5,108 nt of DNA from Elusimicrobiota bacterium (lineage in GTDB: Bacteria; Elusimicrobiota; Elusimicrobia; FEN-1173). Positions 1 to 5,104 of this stretch are shown piece after piece. The notes beneath the pieces were generated by a model. That model worked only from the letters and a program-made list of their open reading frames with translations. It had not been told where the DNA came from and searched no databases. The stretch covers positions 1 to 5,108 of the forward strand of contig PMLF01000129.1 of NCBI GenBank assembly GCA_003158755.1, given 5' to 3'. A program made the translations under genes and the position numbers. The stretch's first letter is position 1, and each line of letters starts with the position of its first letter.

Positions 1-32
1 GTGCCCAGGTCGATGCCGATGATTTTTGCCAT
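1..32 (-). CDS. dnaK: DnaK (Hsp70 chaperone), N-terminal fragment
   Basis: Only the first ten codons and two further bases are inside the window; the gene continues past the left edge. Read on the minus strand they give MAKIIGIDLG, the invariant start of DnaK and the first phosphate-binding loop of its actin-like ATPase domain. DnaK is the ATP-driven Hsp70 chaperone of the cytoplasm and works with GrpE, encoded just upstream, and DnaJ, which may lie beyond the window. The ATG is fixed by a strong ribosome binding site 7 nt upstream. The grpE-dnaK gap is 134 nt, long for this operon, because a palindromic repeat occupies most of it. The short match alone is modest evidence, but the hrcA-grpE-dnaK order makes the call secure. 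Confidence 0.93.
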   Translation of the reverse strand, partial: MAKIIGIDLG

Positions 33-39
33 TGAGAAT

Positions 40-45
40 CCTCCT
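40..45 (-). promoter_or_regulatory. Ribosome binding site of dnaK
   Basis: On the minus strand the sequence reads AGGAGG, a full Shine-Dalgarno match, 7 nt before the dnaK ATG. It is the strongest ribosome binding site in the window, consistent with high DnaK demand and with translation independent of grpE despite the long intercistronic gap. Confidence 0.9.
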
Positions 46-69
46 AACGAAAATAATAAGTTTTTATGA

Positions 70-162
70 TCGTCACCCCGGCGAAAGCCGGGGTCCAGGG
101 GTAAAAACTGATTTCAAGAACCCGAACCACACACTGGATACCGGCTTTCGCCGGTATGACGA
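70..162. repeat. Inverted pair of hairpin repeats between grpE and dnaK (copy 1)
   Basis: Two 27-nt modules in inverted orientation (72-98 and 134-160) flank a 35-nt unique spacer, with outer ends TCGTCA/TGACGA. Each module is GTCA, an 8-bp stem, a GAAA loop, the other stem arm, then CCAG (stem plus CCAG overlap slightly at the foot). The left module has stem ACCCCGGC/GCCGGGGT. The right one, read on the minus strand, has ATACCGGC/GCCGGTAT. The two differ by base changes on both sides of the stem, so pairing is preserved. The modules can also pair with each other as a longer cruciform. It begins 4 nt after the grpE stop (in transcript order) and will be part of the grpE-dnaK mRNA. The layout resembles the dRS3-flanked intergenic elements of Neisseria, but no relationship is shown. 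Two more copies lie at 3038-3214. Confidence 0.9.
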
Positions 163-166
163 CAAT

Positions 167-718
167 TTAATTAGCACTCTCTTTCTTCGACTGCTTGCAA
201 CTTACTTTAACGCGGGCCGCCCGCAAAAGGTTCCCGTTAAGCCGGTAGCCTTTTTGGAAGACACCCAGGATCCTGTGCTCTTCGCCTTCGTCGGAAACGG
301 TCTCCACCGCCTCGTGGACGGAGTGGTTGAAGGGGCTCCCGATCTCGGACGGAACTTCTTCCAACCCTTCTTCCTTTACCACCCGCTTGAACTCTTTGTA
401 CAGCATGTCCAAACCCACGGTCACCGCTTTCAAATTGGCCCCTTTATGGGCCGCGGCTTCGGCCTGCTCCAAAACGTCAAGGATGGAGATCAAACTCCCG
501 ACAACCTCCTCCCGGCCCGACCGGCGCGCGTCGGACCTCTCCCGTTCGGCGCGTTTTCGGAAATTTTCAAACTCCGCTTTCAACCGCAAAAGTTGGTCGA
601 AATAGTCCGCCGCCTGGGCTTTGGCTTCGTCCACGGACTGCTTGAGGATCGCCAGCTCCGACGTTTTTTCCTCGGCGGCCGCGCGGTCCAGTTCCGACGA
701 TTCCGAATTTTCGGTCAT
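167..718 (-). CDS. grpE: GrpE, nucleotide exchange factor of DnaK
   Basis: A 183-residue protein, a usual length for GrpE. It is the cytoplasmic homodimeric factor that releases ADP from DnaK and so resets the chaperone cycle. The N-terminus is acidic and low in complexity (about residues 1-20). A long charged helix follows, about 21-90, including LKAEFENFRKR (46-56), the typical dimerising coiled coil. The C-terminal beta domain carries the family signature: FNHSVHEAV (130-138), an 18-residue interval, then GYRLNGNLLRAARVKV (157-172). The start is the ATG whose first bases overlap the hrcA stop (ATGA), with a GGAG-type ribosome binding site just upstream inside hrcA; this suggests translational coupling. 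It is transcribed from the CIRCE-controlled promoter ahead of hrcA. The last codons contain a perfect CIRCE half-site, described separately. Confidence 0.97.
   Translation of the reverse strand: MTENSESSELDRAAAEEKTSELAILKQSVDEAKAQAADYFDQLLRLKAEFENFRKRAERERSDARRSGREEVVGSLISILDVLEQAEAAAHKGANLKAVTVGLDMLYKEFKRVVKEEGLEEVPSEIGSPFNHSVHEAVETVSDEGEEHRILGVFQKGYRLNGNLLRAARVKVSCKQSKKESAN
171..197 (-). promoter_or_regulatory. Degenerate CIRCE-like site at the end of grpE
   Basis: Positions 171-179 read TTAGCACTC, an exact CIRCE half. After exactly 9 nt, positions 189-197 read GACTGCTTG, matching 6 of 9 bases of the other half (GAGTGCTAA). The spacing equals that of the real CIRCE at 1790-1816. It lies inside the last codons of grpE, about 140 nt ahead of the dnaK start. 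I find no convincing -35/-10 pair next to it, so function is uncertain: it could be a relic of a separate dnaK operator, a weak second HrcA site, or chance. Confidence 0.3.
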
Positions 719-1788
719 TTCTCCGTCATCCTTCCCAGCGCCTGGCTCACCAAGCGCGACACCGCGTCCACCACCGCCACCATGCGGGAGTATTCCATCC
801 GCTTGGGTCCCAAAATACCCAAAAGCCCCACCGGGCGGCCGTTCACCACATAGGAAGACGACACCACGCTCATGTTCCGGAGGCCGGGGCTTTTGTTCTC
901 GGCGCCGATGCGGACCATCACGCCTTTGGATTTCCCGCCGGGAGCGGTTTCCCCCATCTCCTTGGAAAGCATCTCGCCCAAATGGGTTTTCTCATCGAGC
1001 AGGTGGACTAGGGACCGCATCTCCTCCTGGTTCTGGAAGTCAGGAAGAGAAAAGAGAGACCCCGCGCCTTCCAAGTAAAAGTCGCCCTCGTTCGTCGAAA
1101 ACGCTTCCCTGGCCAGCCGCCGCGCCATCTCCATCAAATCCATGTGCCGCTGGGTGATGCGGTCCACGTGGTCCATCAACGTGTCCCGCGCCTCGGAAAA
1201 AGGTTTTCCGCGCAGGTCCTCATTCAAAAGGGTCCGCAAATCTCCGAGGAACGCGGGCGGGACCGGGGAATCGAACGACACGATCCGGTGCTTGACCATC
1301 CCCGTGTCGGAAACGAGCACCGCCAGAATGCGTCGGGGTTCCAAGGGGATAAGCTCCACGTGCTGAAGCCGCGCTTTCTCCATTCCGGGAGTCCAGACGA
1401 AACCCGTGTATTTGGAAAGGGCCGAAAGGGTCTTAGAAGTGGACAGCATCAGGTCTTGAATCTCCTGCATGCGGGCCTTGTACTCCCGGTCCAGGCGCTC
1501 TTCCTCCAAACGGGCCAGGTGCTGGACGTCCATGATGGCGTCGACGTAAAAACGGTAGGCTTTGTCTGTGGGCACGCGCCCGGCCGAGGTGTGAGGGTGG
1601 CTTAGAAACCCCTCCTCCTCCAGCTCCGACATGACGTTTCGGAGGGTTGCCGGGGACAGGTCCAGGCGGTAGCCGGACGCCAAATGCGCCGACCCCACCG
1701 GTTTCCCCGTCTTGATGTATTCATGGATGACGGCCTGGAGGAGTTTGCGCTTCCGGTCTTCCTGATCGAATTCGGAGAGGATTCTCAT
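715..1788 (-). CDS. hrcA: HrcA, heat-inducible transcription repressor
   Basis: A 357-residue protein, near the usual length of about 340. HrcA binds CIRCE operators as a dimer and represses chaperone operons; after heat shock it loses activity, classically because GroEL is engaged by unfolded proteins. The N-terminal winged helix (about residues 12-83) has the family core: GKPVGS (28-33), SPATLRN (45-51) and the hallmark PHTSAGR (65-71) followed by PTDKAYRFYVD. The C-terminal GAF-like and dimerisation region ends with GPKRMEYSRMV (about 327-337), also typical. I chose the ATG at 1788. A GTG at 1800 is in frame (four residues longer) but lies inside CIRCE only about 10 nt from the predicted transcription start, leaving no room for a ribosome binding site. 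Even the ATG has only a weak one (GTGA, 8 nt upstream). The stop codon overlaps the grpE start by 4 nt. HrcA should repress its own operon. Confidence 0.97.
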   Translation of the reverse strand: MRILSEFDQEDRKRKLLQAVIHEYIKTGKPVGSAHLASGYRLDLSPATLRNVMSELEEEGFLSHPHTSAGRVPTDKAYRFYVDAIMDVQHLARLEEERLDREYKARMQEIQDLMLSTSKTLSALSKYTGFVWTPGMEKARLQHVELIPLEPRRILAVLVSDTGMVKHRIVSFDSPVPPAFLGDLRTLLNEDLRGKPFSEARDTLMDHVDRITQRHMDLMEMARRLAREAFSTNEGDFYLEGAGSLFSLPDFQNQEEMRSLVHLLDEKTHLGEMLSKEMGETAPGGKSKGVMVRIGAENKSPGLRNMSVVSSSYVVNGRPVGLLGILGPKRMEYSRMVAVVDAVSRLVSQALGRMTEK

Positions 1789-1789
1789 T

Positions 1790-1816
1790 TTAGCACTCAC
1801 TTTACCCGAGTGCTAA
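1790..1816 (-). promoter_or_regulatory. CIRCE operator, HrcA binding site
   Basis: A perfect inverted repeat, TTAGCACTC, 9-nt spacer, GAGTGCTAA, exactly matches the CIRCE consensus. It ends one base before the hrcA ATG and begins one base after the -10 box, so the predicted transcription start (near 1811) falls within it. HrcA bound here should block initiation of hrcA-grpE-dnaK directly. As part of the very short leader it could also influence hrcA translation. Confidence 0.98.
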
Positions 1817-1817
1817 C

Positions 1818-1846
1818 AGTATAACAAGGACCTCGAAACCTGTCAA
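1818..1846 (-). promoter_or_regulatory. Sigma-70-type promoter of the hrcA-grpE-dnaK operon
   Basis: On the minus strand the -35 box is TTGACA (1841-1846, consensus), the spacer is 17 nt (1824-1840) and the -10 box is TATACT (1818-1823, 5 of 6). This near-optimal housekeeping promoter with CIRCE over its start point is the classic class of heat-shock control by relief of repression rather than by an alternative sigma factor. It lies wholly in the 94-nt gap between the hemW stop and the hrcA ATG. I see no terminator after hemW, so some read-through from hemW is possible. Confidence 0.92.
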
Positions 1847-1882
1847 CGCGACAGAGGATCGCATGAAGATTTCATGGCGCAC

Positions 1883-2989
1883 CTAAGGAGATTCCGCCGG
1901 GGACAACAAGTCTCGAAACAAGCGGTTCGACAACAACCATCCCCGCCGAGTGGGGAGGGCGCGGCCGTTTTTTAGGACGAGAAGGCCGTCGGCCTCATGG
2001 CGGCGGAGGACGCCTCCGTAGAGGACTTCTGCGCGGTCGGTGAGGAACGCGCCTTCGCGCGTCCGCAGGCCCAACATCAAGTTTTCTCCCACCCGCTCCG
2101 GCTCGGACAAACGGATGTTTTCGACGACGGGGCTGCGTCCCGCCTCGACGGCTTCCATGTACTCCGTCAGGTTTTCCGTGTTCTTGCGGCGAACACCATC
2201 TTGATACCAAGCGGCGGAAACCCCGGCGCCGAGACAGTCCTCGTTCCGCCAATATTTCAGGTTGTGTCGGCACTCGAACCCGGGACGGGCGAAATTTGAA
2301 ATCTCGTAATGGGAGAACCCGGCGGATTCCATCCGGTCCGCCAGAAACTCGTACATGTCCGCCTGGAGGTCGTCGTCGGTCTCCAAACCCCGATGGCCGA
2401 AAGCGGTCTTCTCCTCAACGGTGAGGGCGTAGGCCGACAAATGCTCGGGGCCTAGGACCAGGACCTTCTCCAAGGTTTCCTTCCATTCATCCATCGTTTG
2501 GTCCGGCAGACCATAGAGGAGATCGACGTTCAGGTTTTTGAATCCGGCGGCGCGAGCGTCTTCCCAGGCTTTTTCGAAACGGGCCCAACCGTGCAGCCGC
2601 CCGAGGGCGGACAGGTGGCGGTCCTGGGCGGCCTGGAGGCCGACGCTCAGGCGGTTCACCCCGGCCTCCCGGAGCGTGGAAAAGAGTTCCCCTCCCGAAT
2701 CTTCAGGGTTGCATTCGACGGTAATCTCCGCGCCGTCCGTAATTTTTATTCCATCTCGAAAGACCTCCGTTAGGACGCGCCACAATTCGTCCATCAGCAC
2801 CGTCGGGGTCCCGCCGCCGAAATAGAGCGTGTCGATGGTCGTGGCCGGCAAGGATTGGATTTCTTTACCGAGGGCGGAGAGATAACGGGGGATGTCGTTC
2901 ATACGGCCGGGGTACGCCGCGAAGGCGCAGAACCGGCATTTGACGCGGCAAAAGGGGATATGGACGTAAAGTCCGGGGAGAGATGTCAT
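1883..2989 (-). CDS. hemW: HemW-type radical SAM protein (heme chaperone)
   Basis: A 368-residue radical SAM protein close to the usual HemW length. LYVHIPFC leads into the cluster-binding motif CxxxCxxC (C14, C18, C21), which would hold a 4Fe-4S cluster with S-adenosylmethionine. The next residues are Ala-Phe (CxF), as in HemW; true coproporphyrinogen dehydrogenase HemN has a fourth Cys there, so heme-chaperone function is favoured over an oxidase. YFGGGTPT (56-63) is the SAM-contacting glycine motif. YEISNFA (228-234), then HNLKYW and LGAG, are typical of the family, and a HemN_C-type winged domain ends the protein. HemW is thought to bind heme and deliver it to respiratory enzymes. I chose the ATG at 2989; a TTG at 3010 would add seven residues, and neither has a clear ribosome binding site. 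The gene sits upstream of hrcA, an arrangement common in many bacteria. Its 5' flank is filled with repeats and I could not find a promoter. Confidence 0.93.
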   Translation of the reverse strand: MTSLPGLYVHIPFCRVKCRFCAFAAYPGRMNDIPRYLSALGKEIQSLPATTIDTLYFGGGTPTVLMDELWRVLTEVFRDGIKITDGAEITVECNPEDSGGELFSTLREAGVNRLSVGLQAAQDRHLSALGRLHGWARFEKAWEDARAAGFKNLNVDLLYGLPDQTMDEWKETLEKVLVLGPEHLSAYALTVEEKTAFGHRGLETDDDLQADMYEFLADRMESAGFSHYEISNFARPGFECRHNLKYWRNEDCLGAGVSAAWYQDGVRRKNTENLTEYMEAVEAGRSPVVENIRLSEPERVGENLMLGLRTREGAFLTDRAEVLYGGVLRRHEADGLLVLKNGRALPTRRGWLLSNRLFRDLLSPAESP

Positions 2990-3037
2990 CGACAGAAAGT
3001 GTTGAAACAAAAAACCACGTTGGGCATCGCCGTTGCC

Positions 3038-3112
3038 GTCACCCCGGTGAAAACCGGGGTCCAGGAAATTCTTAAATCAAAGACACTGGATACCGGTTTT
3101 CCAGGTTGTGTC
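3038..3112. repeat. Inverted pair of hairpin repeats upstream of hemW (copy 2)
   Basis: Same family as 70-162, with a shorter 21-nt spacer. The left module (3038-3064) is intact: GTCA foot, stem ACCCCGGT/ACCGGGGT, GAAA loop, CCAG. Compared with copy 1, the loop-closing C-G pair has become T-A on both sides, so pairing is kept. The right module (3086-3112, read on the minus strand) keeps its CCAG half and GAAA, but its outer arm is eroded, with six of the first 11 positions changed from the expected complement. The inner edge CACTGGATACCGG is shared with copy 1. It lies about 50 nt upstream of the hemW start. Confidence 0.85.
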
Positions 3113-3127
3113 ATAACATGTTTTGTC

Positions 3128-3214
3128 GTCATCCCGGACCTGATCCGGGATCCAGGTAGTTTTCTTTTCTTATAATTAAAGCTTTTTCTGGACCCCGTTT
3201 TTCAACGGGGTGAC
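3128..3214. repeat. Inverted pair of hairpin repeats upstream of the lipoprotein gene (copy 3)
   Basis: The third copy begins 15 nt after copy 2. The left module (3128-3155, 28 nt) has stem ATCCCGGA/TCCGGGAT with a 5-nt loop CCTGA instead of GAAA. The right module (3188-3214, 27 nt, read on the minus strand) has stem ACCCCGTT/AACGGGGT with a GAAA loop. Both keep the GTCA and CCAG feet, and both stems pair perfectly despite different bases. The 32-nt AT-rich spacer contains TATAAT (3171-3176), but no -35 box stands at a workable distance on either strand. Confidence 0.88.
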
Positions 3215-3304
3215 AAACCTCGCGCACTTCATTGGGAAGATACAGAAAGTTCATTGAATTGAAAACGGCCGCAAGGCCCGCAATTGCCCGGCGTTATGGG
3301 TAAA
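3215..3304. other. Leader region of the lipoprotein gene, no site identified
   Basis: This is the part of the hemW-lipoprotein gap not made of repeats; a promoter for the lipoprotein gene would be expected here. The best candidate is TTGGGA, 17 nt, TGAATT (4 of 6 and 3 of 6 matches), too weak to call. A small GGCC-GCAA-GGCC hairpin is present at 3267-3278. I recognise no operator, riboswitch or small gene. Confidence 0.5.
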
Positions 3305-3311
3305 AAGGAAG
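3305..3311 (+). promoter_or_regulatory. Ribosome binding site deciding the lipoprotein start
   Basis: AAGGAAG lies 8 nt before the ATG at 3320. This selects 3320 over two in-frame upstream starts, TTG at 3284 and ATG at 3296, which lack such a site and would put a charged stretch (GKKEESQ) in front of the signal peptide. Confidence 0.75.
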
Positions 3312-3319
3312 AAAGTCAG

Positions 3320-4849
3320 ATGAAGAAGATCAATGTCTTGATGTTCACGGTTCTGTTCGCATTAACCGCGGCCGCTTGCGACCGTTCGCCGCTTAGGATC
3401 CGCGCCAACACCGTAGTTTCGGATGGCGCGTCGGAAACGGCAGTCGACACGTCGTCGGCCACGGCAACCAAGAGCGATATCGCGTCAACAACGCAGACGG
3501 CGACCGGAACCTCAACCGTTGCAACCGCATCGGCGACTGCCACCGAGACCGTGATCGTCACCGCCACCCACACCGAGACGGCGACGGCTACACAGACCGT
3601 GGCAACTTCAACCGACACCGGCGTGAAGACGCAATCCGACACCGGTTCGGCGACGGCGACCCAAACATCGTCGGCAACGGCCACTTCGTATCTAGATATG
3701 CCAGGATGCACGCTTTGGCAAACACTCGATCTGTCGACATCGGGAAGCCGGGTCGGGCCGCTCACGGTTGCGACCAACGGTGGCGGTTCGGAGGTAGCAG
3801 TATTTGATGCGGCGACGAATACGGTGGTCGTGAGCCTTTATGCGCTCCTCGGTCGGCCGTTGAAGTCATACAGCATTCCGGTTGCCGTTCCAGCAACGCT
3901 GTCTTCTGGCGTCAAAATGGTCGGTGGAATAAACGATGATGTCGTAATTGCCATTCCAACTTCTTCGCCATCGGCCGACAACGGTTGGCTGTCCGACTAT
4001 GATATTTATCATGTCACCATGAGCGATATCACGTTGGTTGCCCAGCCCAAGGGGGTAAAGTCGTTGGCGCTTGTTTCGGATGGTGCTTACGGTTTCTACT
4101 CGCTCGAGCTTATGCCGAACCAGGGTTTCAGCACGGTCTATTGCGACGACAGTAGTTCCAAGACGACTGATGTGTCGGCGGTATCGGTCAGGCCGCTTCT
4201 TTCCGCCGTCAAATCCGGATGGGCAGTCAGCGGCCAATTCGACTACATCGCTGACGCGGCAATGGTCGGCGCCGAGCTCAAGATGCTATTGTGGGGCGGG
4301 GCGTTGGACTGCACGAAGAGCTACTCGATCGCTCAGATCATCTCAGAAACGGTTCTGGACAACGGACAATATCTTGCTTTCGATTCGAAATCCCCGTCGC
4401 CGTTCTCGATCGTCAAAGACAAGCCGGAATCAGTGCTTGCTTGGAGCTTGTTGGCTTCGCAGAACGTGACCGGCATGTTTTGGGCTGACGAAACGGATAC
4501 GGGAAACGGCGGCTATACTCGTTCTTTCCACATTTCGGTGTGGGACGGACAAGGAAAGCTGTCAGAGACCCCGGGCGACCCGACTTACGTCACCGATCGG
4601 TCGGCCGTCCTTGGCTGGAACGATAACATCGTTCAAGTCATTGAAGGATGGGACACCGATCCGTCGCAGGTCTCGCTGAATGTCGGCAAGGGAGACGGGA
4701 CGTGGCAGTCGTACAAGCTCTACGAACACGACAAGGGTAAGTACGTGAAGTCCTTCGCCGGCAAGGATAAGCATTTCGTTATTCTTGACGGAATCGACAT
4801 GGTCGATGGCACCTATGGCGCCTGGGCCAGCTTCGTCTACTGCAACTAG
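3320..4849 (+). CDS. Predicted lipoprotein with Thr/Ala/Ser-rich stalk, unknown function
   Basis: The precursor has 509 residues. MKK followed by a hydrophobic run (residues 4-16) and TAAAC forms a lipoprotein signal peptide with C20 as the likely lipidated residue; the lipobox is imperfect because Ala replaces Leu at -3. The next residue is Asp (D21), which in enterics would retain the protein at the inner membrane; whether that applies here is unknown. Residues 34-123 form a stalk, about 70% Thr, Ala and Ser with no Pro. The remaining roughly 380 residues (C130 to the end) form a domain rich in short hydrophobic strands with Gly/Asp turns (for example GGGSEVAVFDAATNTVVV), which would fit a beta-rich, perhaps propeller-like fold, but I recognise no family. 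It has four cysteines (C130, C275, C331, C508), suggesting up to two disulfides in an exported domain. GC content seems lower than in the chaperone genes. It is transcribed away from hemW and probably alone. Existence and export are fairly sure; the role is not known. Confidence 0.85.
   Translation: MKKINVLMFTVLFALTAAACDRSPLRIRANTVVSDGASETAVDTSSATATKSDIASTTQTATGTSTVATASATATETVIVTATHTETATATQTVATSTDTGVKTQSDTGSATATQTSSATATSYLDMPGCTLWQTLDLSTSGSRVGPLTVATNGGGSEVAVFDAATNTVVVSLYALLGRPLKSYSIPVAVPATLSSGVKMVGGINDDVVIAIPTSSPSADNGWLSDYDIYHVTMSDITLVAQPKGVKSLALVSDGAYGFYSLELMPNQGFSTVYCDDSSSKTTDVSAVSVRPLLSAVKSGWAVSGQFDYIADAAMVGAELKMLLWGGALDCTKSYSIAQIISETVLDNGQYLAFDSKSPSPFSIVKDKPESVLAWSLLASQNVTGMFWADETDTGNGGYTRSFHISVWDGQGKLSETPGDPTYVTDRSAVLGWNDNIVQVIEGWDTDPSQVSLNVGKGDGTWQSYKLYEHDKGKYVKSFAGKDKHFVILDGIDMVDGTYGAWASFVYCN
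3419..3688 (+). repeat. Low-complexity Thr/Ala/Ser coding repeat (stalk of the lipoprotein)
   Basis: This stretch encodes residues 34-123 of the lipoprotein. By count it has 31 Thr, 18 Ala and 14 Ser in 90 residues. Between residues 81 and 93 Thr occurs at every second position (TATHTETATATQT). At the DNA level it is a degenerate string of ACN and GCN codons without an exact tandem unit, so it is an old or selected composition rather than a recent slippage array. The composition suggests an extended spacer lifting the C-terminal domain off the membrane. Confidence 0.85.
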
Positions 4850-4874
4850 CAGTCCTTTCGCAAAACAAAATATC

Positions 4875-4914
4875 GGCGAGCGCAAGATGGATCAAACCGT
4901 CCTCTGCGCTCGCC
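4875..4914. terminator. Strong hairpin, possible terminator mainly for minus-strand transcripts
   Basis: GGCGAGCGCA (4875-4884) pairs perfectly with TGCGCTCGCC (4905-4914). Inside, GATGG (4886-4890) pairs with CCGTC (4897-4901) with one wobble. It lies 25 nt after the lipoprotein stop. On the plus strand the tail is TTCCC with no U-run, but on the minus strand the hairpin is followed by GATATTTTGTTTTG. It therefore fits an intrinsic terminator for a converging gene beyond the right edge better than one for the lipoprotein gene, for which it may still act as a 3' stabiliser. Confidence 0.5.
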
Positions 4915-4937
4915 TTCCCAATAAAGTTCGTGAATAA

Positions 4938-5021
4938 CCTCATCCCTACCCTTCTCCTCGAATGAGGAGAAGGGGCTGGATACGACCTCCTCTCCTTAAT
5001 CAAGGAGAGGGTAGGGTGAGG
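4938..5021. repeat. CT/GA-rich bipartite palindromic repeat
   Basis: The outer arms, CCTCATCCCTACCCT at the left and AGGGTAGGGTGAGG at the right, are complementary apart from one extra T. Inside are two perfect hairpins: 11 bp at 4949-4974 with loop GAAT and 9 bp at 4989-5010 with loop AATC. The whole can fold as a cloverleaf-like or cruciform structure. Similar CCCTCACCCT-type elements are scattered between genes in many bacteria. No open reading frame here looks real. Confidence 0.8.
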
Positions 5022-5022
5022 T

Positions 5023-5104
5023 CCGTCATTGCGAGCGCCAGCGAAGCAATCCATCTTGCCGAGCAAAGAAAGGATGGATTGCTTCGCTTCGCTCGCAATG
5101 ACGG
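5023..5104. repeat. CGTCATTGCGAG-type long palindromic repeat
   Basis: The left arm 5023-5055 starts CCGTCATTGCGAGCG and the right arm 5073-5104 is its near-perfect complement, ending CGCTCGCAATGACGG. The arms differ only around 5038-5040, where the left has one extra base. The loop is 17 nt. The arms carry the CGTCATTGCGAGCGAAGCGAAGC-like core of a dispersed intergenic repeat common in many bacterial genomes. It begins one base after the previous repeat ends. Confidence 0.85.

Noticed and set aside
26..853. Long plus-strand reading frame of 275 codons
   Set aside because: It lies opposite the repeat, all of grpE and the end of hrcA, which have clear family signatures; its translation looks like antisense sequence and has no family features.
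1144..1605. Plus-strand reading frame of 153 codons
   Set aside because: Antisense to the core of hrcA; no recognisable motif or ribosome binding site, and explained by the GC-rich codons of hrcA.
1862..1876. Small palindrome CATGAA-GAT-TTCATG after hemW
   Set aside because: Only 6 bp, AT-rich and without a following U-run, so it is not a credible terminator; it does not overlap the hrcA promoter boxes.
3171..3176. TATAAT in the spacer of repeat copy 3
   Set aside because: No -35-like hexamer lies 16-18 nt away on either strand; AT-rich spacers give such matches easily.
3228..3256. Direct repeat TTCATTG spaced 22 nt ahead of the lipoprotein gene
   Set aside because: It could look like a two-turn activator site, but a 7-base direct repeat within about 100 nt is expected by chance fairly often and no promoter stands beside it.
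3316..3777. Minus-strand Val/Ala-rich frame of 153 codons
   Set aside because: It mirrors the Thr/Ala-rich stalk codons (ACN, GCN read as NGT, NGC) and has no independent support.
4976..4983. CTGGATAC shared with the inner edges of repeat copies 1 and 2
   Set aside because: The eight shared bases are not followed by the rest of the module (stem and GTCA foot), so the CT/GA-rich repeat is treated as a separate family.
4779..5066. Minus-strand reading frame of 95 codons at the right end
   Set aside because: It runs through two palindromic repeats, the terminator-like hairpin and the end of the lipoprotein gene; the translation has no coding character.
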